Positions 1-8,634 of a DNA stretch of 64,000 nucleotides are shown here, one piece after another. Location: assembly GCA_013036995.1 (NCBI GenBank), contig JAAOXG010000056.1, forward strand, positions 1 to 64,000. Direction: 5' to 3'. Source of the stretch: Lacrimispora defluvii (GTDB lineage Bacteria > Bacillota > Clostridia > Lachnospirales > Lachnospiraceae). The notes below the pieces were generated by a model. That model had not been told where the DNA came from, ran no database searches, and worked only from the letters and a program-made list of their open reading frames with translations. The position numbers and the translations under genes are program-made. Numbering within the stretch: position 1 is the first letter of the stretch; each line of letters opens with the position of its first letter.

Positions 1-957
1 TAGGTCATCGTTGGCATGACACACCGAGCAGGCGTCTGCGCGTTCGCAATCGTCGTCGCGCGGGTGCCCGCCGCAGCCACAGCTTCCCTCTTCATGGTCA
101 TGATCGTGGTCGTGATGGCCTCCGCAGCCGCAGCTTCCCTCTTCATGGTCATGATCGTGGCCGTGATGGCCTCCGCAGCCGCAGCTTCCCTCTTCATGGT
201 CGTGATCGTGGTCGTGATGGCCTCCGCAGCCACAGCTTCCCTCTTCATGGTCGTGATCGTGGTCATGGTGATGGTGATGGCCTCCGCAGCCACAACCGTC
301 TTCATCATGATCATGGTCATGATGCTCTTTCAGTTCCTTTAACAGGTCTTCTTCCATGGTATCCGGCTTTTCAATAATCTCAAGAAGCTGTTTTCCAGTT
401 AATTGTTCACAGGGAGTTGTAACAACTGCTGCTTTTGGATTCAGTTCTCTGATTATTTCAACTGCAAGATCCACTTTGTCAGATGGTGCAATATCGGTAC
501 GGCTTAATACCACTGTTCCGGCATTTTCAATCTGATTGTTAAAAAACTCACCAAAATTCTTCCGGTACATCTTACACTTCTGGGCATCTACAATGGTAAC
601 TGCACTGTTAAGCGTTACCTGGATCTCAGCTGCCACATCCTTAACCGCTTTCATTACATCGGATAATTTACCCACGCCGGAAGGCTCAATGATAATACGG
701 TCTGGATGGTAGGTTGTAAGCACCTCTTTCAAGGATTGTCCAAAATCACCAACCAGGGAACAGCAGATACAGCCGGAGTTCATTTCCCTGATTTCCACGC
801 CGGATTCCTTTAGAAATCCACCATCAATTCCGATCTCACCAAATTCATTTTCAATCAGGATAACCTGTTCACCAGATACAGCCTCCTGCAGAAGTTTCTT
901 AATAAAAGTCGTTTTTCCGGCTCCAAGAAAACCGGATATAATATCAATCTTTGTCAT
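1..957 (-). CDS. CobW/P47K-family GTPase with His-rich tandem-repeat tail (C-terminus cut by window edge)
   Basis: G3E-family P-loop GTPases of this type act as metal chaperones or insertases. Read from ATG at 957: Walker A GFLGAGKTT at residues 9-17, the family Cys motif GCICC at 62-66, a glutamate-rich IENEFGE stretch near 36-42 and a guanine-specificity-like SRTD near 152. From about residue 210 the protein becomes a metal-binding tail of 17-residue repeats rich in HHDHDHDH, EEGSCGCG and similar. The frame is still open at position 1, so the C-terminus is missing here. It is transcribed leftward, divergent from the permease at 1201. Zinc, nickel or cobalt handling is inferred from the family and the tail; the metal cannot be told from sequence. 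Confidence 0.9.
   Translation of the reverse strand, partial: MTKIDIISGFLGAGKTTFIKKLLQEAVSGEQVILIENEFGEIGIDGGFLKESGVEIREMNSGCICCSLVGDFGQSLKEVLTTYHPDRIIIEPSGVGKLSDVMKAVKDVAAEIQVTLNSAVTIVDAQKCKMYRKNFGEFFNNQIENAGTVVLSRTDIAPSDKVDLAVEIIRELNPKAAVVTTPCEQLTGKQLLEIIEKPDTMEEDLLKELKEHHDHDHDEDGCGCGGHHHHHDHDHDHEEGSCGCGGHHDHDHDHEEGSCGCGGHHGHDHDHEEGSCGCGGHHDHDHDHEEGSCGCGGHPRDDDCERADACSVCHANDDL
71..283 (-). repeat. 51-bp tandem minisatellite encoding the His/Cys-rich tail
   Basis: Four consecutive units start at 71, 122, 173 and 224. The first three are 51 bp and the last is 60 bp because three extra codons (DHH-type) are inserted; a degenerate partial unit follows from 284. The units are nearly identical at nucleotide level, indicating recent slippage or unequal exchange, and the length keeps the reading frame of the GTPase. 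Copy number may vary between strains. Confidence 0.9.
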
Positions 958-1009
958 ACGAATCAATACCTCTTTTCTTTCCAGAGTTTAACAGGAACTA
1001 CAACTACTT

Positions 1010-1038
1010 ATTGTGTCACAAACAAAGGACAAAGTCAA
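1010..1038 (-). promoter_or_regulatory. Probable promoter of the CobW-family gene
   Basis: On the minus strand TTGACT (1033-1038) is followed after 17 bp by CACAAT (1010-1015). The -35 is close to consensus and the -10 is weaker. It lies about 55 bp upstream of the ATG at 957. Confidence 0.45.
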
Positions 1039-1070
1039 GCAGAGGCCCCATGGTTTTTCTCTGCATATTG

Positions 1071-1098
1071 TTAACATTTTATCAATTTTATATATAAT
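1071..1098 (+). promoter_or_regulatory. Probable promoter of the PTS IIC-type permease
   Basis: TTAACA (1071-1076), 16 bp spacer, TATAAT (1093-1098). A second possible pair, TTGAAT (1111) with TAAAAT (1133), lies just downstream. Either would serve the gene starting at 1201. Confidence 0.5.
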
Positions 1099-1200
1099 TA
1101 TAAAAAAAACTTGAATTTTGGTTATACTATGGTAAAATACATGCAACTGCTTTGGCTTAAGGTCAAATGTGTGCACCAAACAAAAAGGAGATTTTTAACC

Positions 1201-2226
1201 ATGGAAAAACGCGGCGTAAAAGAATTCCTGAAAAGGAAGAACGTCACTATCACAGTCCAGACCTATCTCATTGACGCATTGGGTGCTATGGCATTTGGCC
1301 TTTTTGCGTCTCTGTTAATCGGAACCATCTTCGGGACCCTGGGCAGGCAGTTCAACTTAGAACTGTTTAACGTGATTTCAGATTTTGCAAAAAGTGCCAC
1401 AGGCGCAGCCTTGGGTGTGGCCATCGCCTATGCCCTACACGCCCCTGCTCTGGTACTGTTCTCTGCAGCTACTGTAGGGATCGCGGGCAATGCGCTTGGC
1501 GGACCGGTGGGCGCGCTGGCAGCAACAGTAATTGCAACGGAACTGGGGAAAATGGTTTCAAAGGAAACCCGGCTGGATATCCTTGTGACACCAGGCGTTA
1601 CGATTATTTCCGGTGTTCTGGTAGCTCAGTTTGTAGGACCCGGTGTAGCCGGATTTATGAACTGGTTCGGCAGCATTGTAAAAACAGCAACCGAGCTGCA
1701 GCCATTCTACATGGGCATACTGGTATCCGCTCTCATTGGAATTGCCCTGACACTGCCCATCAGCAGTGCTGCCATCTGCATTGCCCTTTCCCTGGACGGT
1801 TTGGCAGGCGGAGCTGCAACGGCAGGTTGCTGTGCCCAGATGGTGGGATTCGCCGTTCTCTCCTACCGGGAAAACGGAGTGGGCGGGCTTATGGCTCAGG
1901 GACTTGGTACCAGCATGCTGCAGATGGGAAATATCGTGAAAAATCCTAAGATCTGGATTCCCCCTACTGTCGCATCCATGATTACCGGTCCTGTTGCAAC
2001 TATGGTATTCCACTTAAAAAATATACCGGCGGGCTCGGGAATGGGAACCTGCGGACTGGTTGGCCCCATTGGTGTTTATACAGCCATGGGCGGCGGAAAA
2101 AACATGTGGATGGGTATTTTATTTGTCTGCTTTCTTCTGCCAGCTTTCATCACACTGGTGCTTGGAGAACTTCTTAGAAAAGCTGGCTGGATTCAATTTG
2201 GAGACTTAAAACTGGACTTAAAATAA
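1201..2226 (+). CDS. PTS_EIIC_2-type membrane permease (orphan)
   Basis: Polytopic membrane protein of 341 aa resembling the PTS_EIIC_2 family (Pfam PF13303), with repeated glycine/alanine-rich hydrophobic segments, a cysteine pair in a GCCAQMVGF segment near residue 215 and a GTCGLVGPIGVY loop near 290. The ATG at 1201 is chosen because AAGGAG lies 8 bp upstream; an earlier in-frame ATG at 1111 lies in the promoter region. No IIA or IIB gene is adjacent, so phosphoryl transfer partners would have to come from elsewhere, or the protein may work without them. The substrate is unknown. A strong terminator follows. Confidence 0.8.
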   Translation: MEKRGVKEFLKRKNVTITVQTYLIDALGAMAFGLFASLLIGTIFGTLGRQFNLELFNVISDFAKSATGAALGVAIAYALHAPALVLFSAATVGIAGNALGGPVGALAATVIATELGKMVSKETRLDILVTPGVTIISGVLVAQFVGPGVAGFMNWFGSIVKTATELQPFYMGILVSALIGIALTLPISSAAICIALSLDGLAGGAATAGCCAQMVGFAVLSYRENGVGGLMAQGLGTSMLQMGNIVKNPKIWIPPTVASMITGPVATMVFHLKNIPAGSGMGTCGLVGPIGVYTAMGGGKNMWMGILFVCFLLPAFITLVLGELLRKAGWIQFGDLKLDLK

Positions 2227-2238
2227 AAACATACAAAA

Positions 2239-2282
2239 AAGGAAACGGCAGGAACCAATTATTCTTCCCGTTTCCTTCTTTC
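2239..2282. terminator. Bidirectional Rho-independent terminator
   Basis: Stem AAGGAAACGG (2239-2248) pairs with CCGTTTCCTT (2268-2277). A T-rich tail follows on the plus strand and a T6 run on the minus strand, so it can end both the permease and the convergent ktrB-ktrA transcript. Confidence 0.8.
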
Positions 2283-2288
2283 TATTCA

Positions 2289-2483
2289 TTATGATTTCCT
2301 GCTCTTTTTATACTTACTCCTGCTTCCGCTACAACCCATACAGTTTTCACAGCTTCCGGATCCGCATCCGCCTTTGTTGTTTCGTAAGCTGCGGACAGCA
2401 AAAAATGCCAGTACCATAATTATGATCAAGATTATAATAGTTACCCAGTTCCCAGCCAGCCAAACAGACATCATACCTCCCAA
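2289..2483 (-). CDS. FeoB-associated Cys-rich type small membrane protein
   Basis: Protein of about 60-64 aa: one N-terminal transmembrane helix (residues 12-30) followed by a Cys/Gly/Ser-rich stretch (GGCGSGSCENCMGC) and a basic tail. This is the layout of FeoB-associated Cys-rich membrane proteins (PF12669), which normally sit beside ferrous-iron transporters; here no feo gene is nearby and the gene ends the ktr operon. The start is uncertain: TTG at 2483 has AGGA upstream, while ATGs at 2474 and 2471 follow a GGGAGG that is very close. The ktrA stop is 4 bp upstream, implying co-transcription. Confidence 0.7.
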   Translation of the reverse strand: MGGMMSVWLAGNWVTIIILIIIMVLAFFAVRSLRNNKGGCGSGSCENCMGCSGSRSKYKKSRKS

Positions 2484-2487
2484 TATC

Positions 2488-3141
2488 CTATTTCATTTCT
2501 TTTAATATACTGTCAATATGTTCTCTCCTGCCAATTACCATCAAATGCTCCTGGGCCTGAATAATATAGTCAGCTGGCGGCATAAGCTGTGCTCTTCCTT
2601 CCCGTTTAATACCAAGAACACTGATATGATACCGGTTTCTGATATCAACTTCTCTGATGGATTTATGCACCCATTCCGGAAGGGGCGGGATCTCATAAAT
2701 GGAATACTCAGGAGTCAGCTCAATGTAATCAAAGACATGATCTGTGCTGTAGCGAACTGCCGTCTTCTCAGCAATATCGCGGTCAGGATAGATTACCTCA
2801 TCAGCACCGTTTCTTAAAAGGAACTTTGCATGAATATCCCTGTTCGCCTTACTGATTACCCGTCTGCCTCCCAGTTCCTTCACCAGACTGGTGATTTCAA
2901 GGCTGCTTTGGAAGTTGGTGCCAATACATACAAAGCAGATATCAAAGTTGGAAATACCAAGACTTCTTAACACGGTTTCGTTGGTACAGTCACCGATCTT
3001 TGCACTTGTCACATAGGGAAGTAAATCCTCTAAGCACTCTTCCTTCTGATCTACGATCATAACATCATTGCCCAGACTTGCCATATTGATGCAAAGATGA
3101 TGCCCAAACCTGCCAAGGCCAATAATTAAAATTGATTTCAT
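2488..3141 (-). CDS. ktrA: KtrA/TrkA-type K+ uptake regulatory subunit
   Basis: Cytosolic gating ring subunit of the Ktr potassium transporter, 217 aa. The N-terminal RCK/KTN Rossmann domain shows GLGRFG at residues 8-13 and an acidic residue at the end of strand 2 (VDQKEE), typical of NAD(H)/ATP binding. A C-terminal RCK_C domain follows from about residue 135. It lies 17 bp downstream of ktrB in the same direction, so both are probably made from one mRNA. Length and order match the family. Confidence 0.93.
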   Translation of the reverse strand: MKSILIIGLGRFGHHLCINMASLGNDVMIVDQKEECLEDLLPYVTSAKIGDCTNETVLRSLGISNFDICFVCIGTNFQSSLEITSLVKELGGRRVISKANRDIHAKFLLRNGADEVIYPDRDIAEKTAVRYSTDHVFDYIELTPEYSIYEIPPLPEWVHKSIREVDIRNRYHISVLGIKREGRAQLMPPADYIIQAQEHLMVIGRREHIDSILKEMK

Positions 3142-3158
3142 GAATATACTCCTTTTCT

Positions 3159-4514
3159 TTATCCTACGTTAATCGCTTCTGCGGGTTGTTCCACATGAGC
3201 TATTTTATGATTTTGTACAAATGCAAGTGCAAACGAAAGGCTGCCGATTCTTCCGCAGTACATGAGTAAAATGATAACAACTCTGGAAAATGTACCTAGA
3301 TCTCTGGTTATACCGGTGGTCATGCCGACCGTTCCTATAGCCGAAAACGTCTCAAACAGGATATCAGAAAAGCCCAGAGACTGATTAGCCATAATCACCA
3401 GAGATGCGGCAAGTGCAAGAAACAGATTGATTGTTAAAATGGTTCCTGCCCTTTTTATGGCCTCCTCCTGCAGACGCCTTCCAAATACATTAACTCCATA
3501 AGACTGTTTGATATTGGAATGAACACACATAAGAAGTACAAATAAGGTTGTGGTCTTAATACCTCCGGCAGTAGAACCCGGGCTTCCACCAATAAACATA
3601 AGAATGATGGTAAGAAGCTTACTGCCATCGGTCAAAGCATGGGTATCCGTAGTATTAAAGCCTGCCGTTCTGGCCGTTACAGAGCTGAACAGGGAAGTCA
3701 GTATCTGACCACTTGCGTTCATTCCCACTAAGAGATTGTTTCTCTCAAGCAAATAGAACAGGAGTCCTCCGCCAAATACAAGGGTAACGGTTGTAACCAG
3801 TACAATTTTGGTATGAAGCATATATTTATTGAAATGTAACCGGTTCTTATAAATATCATCCCATACGATAAAACCAATACCTCCAATAATAATCAGGGAC
3901 ATAATGACCAGATTAACCAGCCAGTCATCGTAGTATGATACAAACGAATTATAAGGTTCTATATGTCCCATTAAGTCAAACCCCGCATTGCAGAACGCAG
4001 ATACGGAATGAAAAATACCATAAAAAACGCCTCTTAAAATTCCATACTGGGGAACAAACCGGATTGATAATAAAATCGCTCCTGCGCTCTCAAACAAAAA
4101 GGTACCTTTTATAATCCTTTTTGCAAGCCTTACCACTCCTCCAATCTGAAGAGTATTCACACTTTCCTGTAAAAGTCCCCGTTCTTTCAGGCCGATTTTG
4201 CGTCTCAGTACAATGGAAATAAAAACTCCCACCGTAACAAAACCAAGTCCTCCGATCTGTATCAGGGTCATGATCACAATCTGACCAAAAAGCGTCCACT
4301 GAGTCCATGTATCCCTGACAACCAACCCTGTTACACAGGTAGCACTGGTGGCCGTAAACAGGCAATTAATAAAATTCTCTGACTGTCCATCCTTGCTGGA
4401 AAAAGGGAGCATTAAAAGAAGCGCTCCTGCTAAAATAATACCTAAGAAACCGTAAGCCAGATACTGGGTCTGGCTTATATTCCACTTAAAACGTTTTTTT
4501 CGTTTTTTATCCAT
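3159..4514 (-). CDS. ktrB: KtrB/TrkH-family K+ transporter pore subunit
   Basis: Membrane pore of 451 aa from the SKT superfamily that imports K+ (possibly with Na+). Four pore-loop repeats are recognisable: SATCVTGLVV near residue 57, SAFCNAGFDL near 170, TARTAGFNTTD near 285 and AIGTVGMTTGIT near 395, each with the filter glycine. The ATG at 4514 is followed by a basic N-terminus and the first helix. It is first in the ktrB-ktrA-small protein operon. Confidence 0.95.
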   Translation of the reverse strand: MDKKRKKRFKWNISQTQYLAYGFLGIILAGALLLMLPFSSKDGQSENFINCLFTATSATCVTGLVVRDTWTQWTLFGQIVIMTLIQIGGLGFVTVGVFISIVLRRKIGLKERGLLQESVNTLQIGGVVRLAKRIIKGTFLFESAGAILLSIRFVPQYGILRGVFYGIFHSVSAFCNAGFDLMGHIEPYNSFVSYYDDWLVNLVIMSLIIIGGIGFIVWDDIYKNRLHFNKYMLHTKIVLVTTVTLVFGGGLLFYLLERNNLLVGMNASGQILTSLFSSVTARTAGFNTTDTHALTDGSKLLTIILMFIGGSPGSTAGGIKTTTLFVLLMCVHSNIKQSYGVNVFGRRLQEEAIKRAGTILTINLFLALAASLVIMANQSLGFSDILFETFSAIGTVGMTTGITRDLGTFSRVVIILLMYCGRIGSLSFALAFVQNHKIAHVEQPAEAINVG

Positions 4515-4559
4515 GATTGTGTTGCTGCCTTTCCTTTCTTACGGCTGATTCATCAGCAT

Positions 4560-4565
4560 AGTATA
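4560..4565 (-). promoter_or_regulatory. Extended -10 promoter of ktrBA
   Basis: On the minus strand TGC-TATACT forms an extended -10 about 45 bp upstream of the ktrB ATG. The -35 region is T-rich and poor. Confidence 0.45.
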
Positions 4566-4617
4566 GCACATTTCTTTCTAAAGGAAAAGGTAAGTTTTTA
4601 ACATCCTGTCAGTAAAA

Positions 4618-5649
4618 TTACTTCTTATTTTTAACATTTACCTGAATCTGCCGGCTTGTCTTTTTCACAAGCTCCGAAGGCTCATACTGATCCTCATCAA
4701 ATAAAAACTGATGAAGGCATTTCACGTTGTCCTCCAGAGTAACCGGTACGACACAATCTCTCTTATTAATTTTAGCATCAATCATTTTAGTGGGAAACCC
4801 CTGATTTTCCGTCAAATGAAATCTCTTAATGTTTTTCATAATCGGGATTATATCTTTCATACCTATACTAGTGGAAATCTGGGGCAGTACGGCATTGGCC
4901 AGCCGGTTTAAGGTCGGTAAATCAGCCTCCCTGGCTTTTTTCAGTGCCAGATTGGCAACCTCTCTCTGTCTCTCTGTCCGTTTAAAATCCGTATCCATTT
5001 TTCTAAGTCTGGCATAAGCAACTGCCTGAACTCCGTCTAAATGGTTGGGACCTTCCTTCTTTAAATGATGGGATCCCACACCTGTTGATTCCACAGTCTC
5101 TGTGATAAATCCATTGATTAACCGGAACTCATCGTGGCTGATATCCACATCGATTCCACCCAGAATATTAATGGCATCAGCAACCGCTTTCCAGGTAAAA
5201 GAAGCATAATCATCAATATTAATATCCAGATTATCCGTCAGTGCCTCCAGAGCCTGTGCGGGACCTCCGCTGAAGTAGGCTTCATTAATCTTATCAAACC
5301 GCCCCTTATCATTTACTTTTAAATAAGTATCCCGATAAACGGAAACCGCTCTTATTTCCCCTGTTCCCAGGTTTATATTAAACAGCATCTGCATGTCAGA
5401 TCTGGTTCCTTTTCCCAAGGTCCCGTCTCTGGAATCCACTCCAAATACGGCAACAGTCCAATATCCCTCCATCTTCTCCTGGGTCTCAATGCTGATATTG
5501 GTGTTTTGAAATTTAGGCATTTCCACTTCCGGCAGTTTTTGAGGCATATGAGTGATATTCCATGCATATCCAATCATTGTTCCGATTAAAGAAGCCCAGA
5601 CCGAAGCTATGATAACCAAACCCCACTTTAAATATTTTGAATTTGCCAT
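4618..5649 (-). CDS. LytR-CpsA-Psr (LCP) family protein
   Basis: LCP enzymes transfer anionic polymers such as teichoic acid or capsule from lipid carriers to peptidoglycan. This 343-aa protein has one N-terminal transmembrane anchor, then an LCP domain containing FGVDSRDGTLGKGTRSDMQM, with the conserved Arg/Asp set that binds the pyrophosphate lipid, and VYRDTYLKV. Later segments FRLINGF and DGVQAVAYARLRKMDTDFKRTERQREV carry the family arginines. The ATG at 5649 has GGAGG 5 bp upstream; the longer frame to 5688 lacks a good site. The exact polymer is unknown. Confidence 0.9.
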   Translation of the reverse strand: MANSKYLKWGLVIIASVWASLIGTMIGYAWNITHMPQKLPEVEMPKFQNTNISIETQEKMEGYWTVAVFGVDSRDGTLGKGTRSDMQMLFNINLGTGEIRAVSVYRDTYLKVNDKGRFDKINEAYFSGGPAQALEALTDNLDINIDDYASFTWKAVADAINILGGIDVDISHDEFRLINGFITETVESTGVGSHHLKKEGPNHLDGVQAVAYARLRKMDTDFKRTERQREVANLALKKAREADLPTLNRLANAVLPQISTSIGMKDIIPIMKNIKRFHLTENQGFPTKMIDAKINKRDCVVPVTLEDNVKCLHQFLFDEDQYEPSELVKKTSRQIQVNVKNKK

Positions 5650-5669
5650 GTTTCCTCCATCCTCTTCGC

Positions 5670-5699
5670 AAAAAAAGAAGAGATCCATTTACGTATCTC
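5670..5699 (-). terminator. Terminator after the HAD phosphatase gene
   Basis: Minus strand GAGAT (5695-5699 complement) pairs with ATCTC (5680-5684 complement) and is followed by a T7 run. It separates the HAD gene from the LCP gene. Confidence 0.6.
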
Positions 5700-5726
5700 C
5701 CCTTAATTTTCCATCATTTCGGATTT

Positions 5727-6380
5727 TTATTCAAAAACATGTTCAATCTCTCTGGGATGGCTGATGATATATCTGGGTTCAAATGCTTCCAGCTCCTGCC
5801 TGTCCCGAAATCCCCAAGTCACTCCTACCGTATCCATTCCTGCATTTCTGCCTGTCTTCATATCCGTATTGGTATCACCAAAATACAGACAGGACGATGG
5901 CTGCAGTGAAAAACGTTCTGCCATTAAAAGTGCTCCGGCCGGATCAGGTTTTACCTTTATTCCATTTCCTTCCCCAATAATCTGGTCAAAAAAGTTTTTC
6001 CCATAAACACTCTCCACACATTCAACTGCCCGGTCGTGTCCTTTATTGGTCAGCACACCTAATTTAATCCCCTTTGCTTTCAGATTCTTTAATAACTCTG
6101 GCATACCGTCATATGCCTTCACCTTATAAAGGCAGTTTTCCTGGAAGGTCTTTTCATAGACCAGCAGTGCCTCCTCATAATGAATCAGCTGGTTATCTCC
6201 TGAATATAAAAGCGCCCGCTCCACCAGCTTGCGGTATCCATCTCCTACAAATTTTTTGGTATGGGCTTCGTCAATGGGAGCATAGCCAAATTCTCCCATA
6301 GTCAGACTGATGCTGTGAGTCATGGACTGGATTGTGTCAATGATGGTTCCGTCTAAATCAAATATACAGCTTTTATACAT
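5727..6380 (-). CDS. HAD-family phosphatase, phosphoglycolate/PPi-phosphatase like
   Basis: Haloacid dehalogenase superfamily hydrolase of 217 aa. Motif I FDLDGTIID carries the nucleophile Asp near residue 8; motif II is VLTNKG near 113; motif III/IV are a Lys (GIKVKPDP) and YFGDTNTDMKTG near 170. A helical cap between motifs I and II puts it in subclass I with Gph and PpaX. The substrate cannot be fixed from sequence. Single gene with its own promoter and terminator. Confidence 0.85.
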   Translation of the reverse strand: MYKSCIFDLDGTIIDTIQSMTHSISLTMGEFGYAPIDEAHTKKFVGDGYRKLVERALLYSGDNQLIHYEEALLVYEKTFQENCLYKVKAYDGMPELLKNLKAKGIKLGVLTNKGHDRAVECVESVYGKNFFDQIIGEGNGIKVKPDPAGALLMAERFSLQPSSCLYFGDTNTDMKTGRNAGMDTVGVTWGFRDRQELEAFEPRYIISHPREIEHVFE

Positions 6381-6412
6381 GTTATACCTCCTGGCTGCAG
6401 TACTATATAAAA

Positions 6413-6441
6413 ATTGTACTTCCTGTCTGGATTTTTATCAA
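6413..6441 (-). promoter_or_regulatory. Promoter of the HAD phosphatase gene
   Basis: Minus strand TTGATA (6436-6441), 17 bp spacer, TACAAT (6413-6418), about 33 bp upstream of the ATG. Confidence 0.6.
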
Positions 6442-6521
6442 CACTTTTCGCACTTTTTCGTATATCAGGCCTTTATCCGTCCATACTTTCAATATCCCAA
6501 ATAATAAAACAGGAGTCTATT

Positions 6522-6710
6522 ATGAATAAACATTACAGATACTGGGCAATCGGGTTAATCCTGGCATTTGCTTTTCTGATGATTGCCGTCTTTACAACCG
6601 TAAACTGGTACAAGATTCGAAAAGCAGCTCCGGAAAGCCTTCCTGCTGTTCAGGTAAACCGGAATTTAGATAACGTTATGGCAGAAAGTCAAATGCCCCC
6701 GTCGTACTGA
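6522..6710 (+). CDS. Small single-pass membrane protein, unknown
   Basis: A 62-aa protein starting at ATG 6522 with AGGAG 6 bp upstream. It has a basic N-terminus (MNKHYRYW), one hydrophobic helix at about residues 8-27, and a hydrophilic C-terminal half ending MPPSY. No family is recognised. It stands alone between the divergent HAD gene and the convergent fruA gene. The good ribosome binding site is the main support. Confidence 0.55.
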   Translation: MNKHYRYWAIGLILAFAFLMIAVFTTVNWYKIRKAAPESLPAVQVNRNLDNVMAESQMPPSY

Positions 6711-6722
6711 CAGGGGCATTTG
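6690..6722. terminator. Hairpin between the convergent small ORF and fruA
   Basis: A 10-bp perfect stem CAAATGCCCC/GGGGCATTTG (6690-6699 with 6713-6722) overlaps the stop codon of the small ORF. T-tracts are short on both sides, so termination may be partial. Confidence 0.45.
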
Positions 6723-6729
6723 TACACTA

Positions 6730-8634
6730 CTATAATTCAGACTGAATGTTTTTCTTTAATGCTGCAAGAACCAGGCAGCCTGCAAAAGAGCCGACAATAA
6801 TTGCAATCAGATAACCAAATGGATTGCCGATTGTAGGAAGAACAAAGATTCCGCCGTGAGGTGCTCTTAAGGTACATCCAAGTGCCATGGAAAGTCCGCC
6901 TGCTACAGCAGAGCCGATCATACAGGAGGGAATCACACGAAGAGGATCCGCTGCTGCAAAAGGAATTGCACCCTCAGAGATAAAGGACAGTCCCATGATA
7001 TAGTTTACAAGACCGGACTGACGCTCTTTATCTGTAAATTTCTTTTTAAAGAATGTGGTGCACAGTGCGATCGCAATAGGCGGAACCATACCGCCTGCCA
7101 TAACTGCTGCCATAATATCAAAGTTTCCTTCAGCCAGCTGTGCCGTACCAAAGACGTAGGCTGCCTTATTAACCGGACCGCCCATATCCACTGACATCAT
7201 GCCGCCAACAACTGCTCCAAGTATAATTTTACTTGTTCCGCCCATACCGTTTAACAGACCGGTCAGTCCGTCATTAATCGCTCCCACAAACGGATTGATA
7301 AATGTGGTCACAATGGAAACAAGGAGGATACCGATCAGCGGATAAAGAAGAACCGGTTTAATTCCCTCTAAGGATTTTGGAAGCTTTTTAAATGCACTCT
7401 TTAAAAACAGAACAATATATCCACCGATAAAACCAGCAAGCAATGCTCCAAGGAAACCGGAGTTTACGCTTCCGCCGCCAGGATTTGCGAAGGTGGCTCC
7501 CATTTTAGCAATCAAACCACCCACAAAACCAACAGCCAGACCAGGACGGTCAGCAATACTCATGGCAATATATCCTGCCAGAACCGGGAGCATCATTCCA
7601 AATGCCTGCTCTCCGATTGTCTTTAAATAAGCCGCAAGCGGTGTATTTTTACCGAAATTGGAAGGGTCAATGGAATAATCATCAAACAGGAATGCAAGTG
7701 CGATTAAGATACCGCCGCCTATAACAAAGGGAAGCATATGAGAAACGCCGTTCATTAAATGCTTGTAAACAGAACGACCCACACCCTCTTGTCTTGTATC
7801 TTCTCCGGAAGCTGCAGAACCGCTATAGTGGTAAACTGGAGTTTCACTGCTCACTGCACGTTTGATCAGTTCCTCACCTTTTTGAATTCCTTCAGAAACG
7901 GTGGCTACCACAACACGTTTCCCGTCAAAACGGGACATATCCACATTCTTATCTGCTGCAATAATAATACCGTCAGCTGCAGCGATTTCGTCCTTTGTCA
8001 GTGCATTTCCAATCCCCTCTGCGCCGTTTGTTTCTGCTTTAAGAGGAATCCCTAACTTTTTACCCTTCTGTTCCAGGTTTTCAGCTGCCATAAAGGTATG
8101 CGCAATTCCTGTGGGGCAGGCTGTTACTGCCAGAACACGATAGCCGCTCTTAACTTCTTTTGGTTTTGCTGTTTTGCCAGCTTCTTTTTCATCAATCAGG
8201 CGCAGAAACTCTTCCTTTGAACCTGCATGAATCAAAGATTCCTTAAAATCAGGATCCATTAGCAGAGTCGATAATTTAGACAGTGCCTCCAGATGAACAT
8301 CGGCCTCTCCATCTGGTGCTGCAATCATAAAAATAATCGTGGACAGGGAACCGTCATACGCGTCATAATCCACTCCGTCCGGCACTACAATTGCTGCAAG
8401 ACCCGGCTCTTTTACTGCCCCTACCTTCGCATGGGGAATGGCAATACCATCTCCCACCGCCGTGCTGCCAAGTGCCTCTCTTGCCAGAATGCCCTCCTTA
8501 TAGGCTGCTTTGTCCCGCAGTCTTCCGGCAGCATCCATTAAATCCACCAAACGATCGATGGCTCCTTCCTTACTGGAAACATGAACCCCAAGCTCCACAC
8601 TTTCTTTTTTCAGTAAGTCTGTAATCTTCATCAA
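6730..8634 (-). CDS. fruA: Fructose-specific PTS enzyme IIABC
   Basis: Imports fructose and phosphorylates it to fructose-1-phosphate. Domains of the 634-aa protein: IIA (residues 1-145) with phospho-His in AIPHAK at H68; IIB (about 163-260) with the phospho-Cys in TACPTGIAHT at C173; membrane IIC (about 285-630) with the conserved GG-rich loops such as SVDMGGPVNKAAY and FISEGAIPFAA. The start overlaps the end of fruK by 4 bp (ATGA), so translation is coupled. The product is the substrate of the upstream fruK. Confidence 0.96.
   Translation of the reverse strand: MMKITDLLKKESVELGVHVSSKEGAIDRLVDLMDAAGRLRDKAAYKEGILAREALGSTAVGDGIAIPHAKVGAVKEPGLAAIVVPDGVDYDAYDGSLSTIIFMIAAPDGEADVHLEALSKLSTLLMDPDFKESLIHAGSKEEFLRLIDEKEAGKTAKPKEVKSGYRVLAVTACPTGIAHTFMAAENLEQKGKKLGIPLKAETNGAEGIGNALTKDEIAAADGIIIAADKNVDMSRFDGKRVVVATVSEGIQKGEELIKRAVSSETPVYHYSGSAASGEDTRQEGVGRSVYKHLMNGVSHMLPFVIGGGILIALAFLFDDYSIDPSNFGKNTPLAAYLKTIGEQAFGMMLPVLAGYIAMSIADRPGLAVGFVGGLIAKMGATFANPGGGSVNSGFLGALLAGFIGGYIVLFLKSAFKKLPKSLEGIKPVLLYPLIGILLVSIVTTFINPFVGAINDGLTGLLNGMGGTSKIILGAVVGGMMSVDMGGPVNKAAYVFGTAQLAEGNFDIMAAVMAGGMVPPIAIALCTTFFKKKFTDKERQSGLVNYIMGLSFISEGAIPFAAADPLRVIPSCMIGSAVAGGLSMALGCTLRAPHGGIFVLPTIGNPFGYLIAIIVGSFAGCLVLAALKKNIQSEL

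Noticed and set aside
16-342. Plus-strand frame of 108 aa rich in FMVMIVVVMASAA repeats
   Set aside because: It is the antisense of the His-rich repeats of the CobW-family gene; periodicity comes from the 51-bp units.
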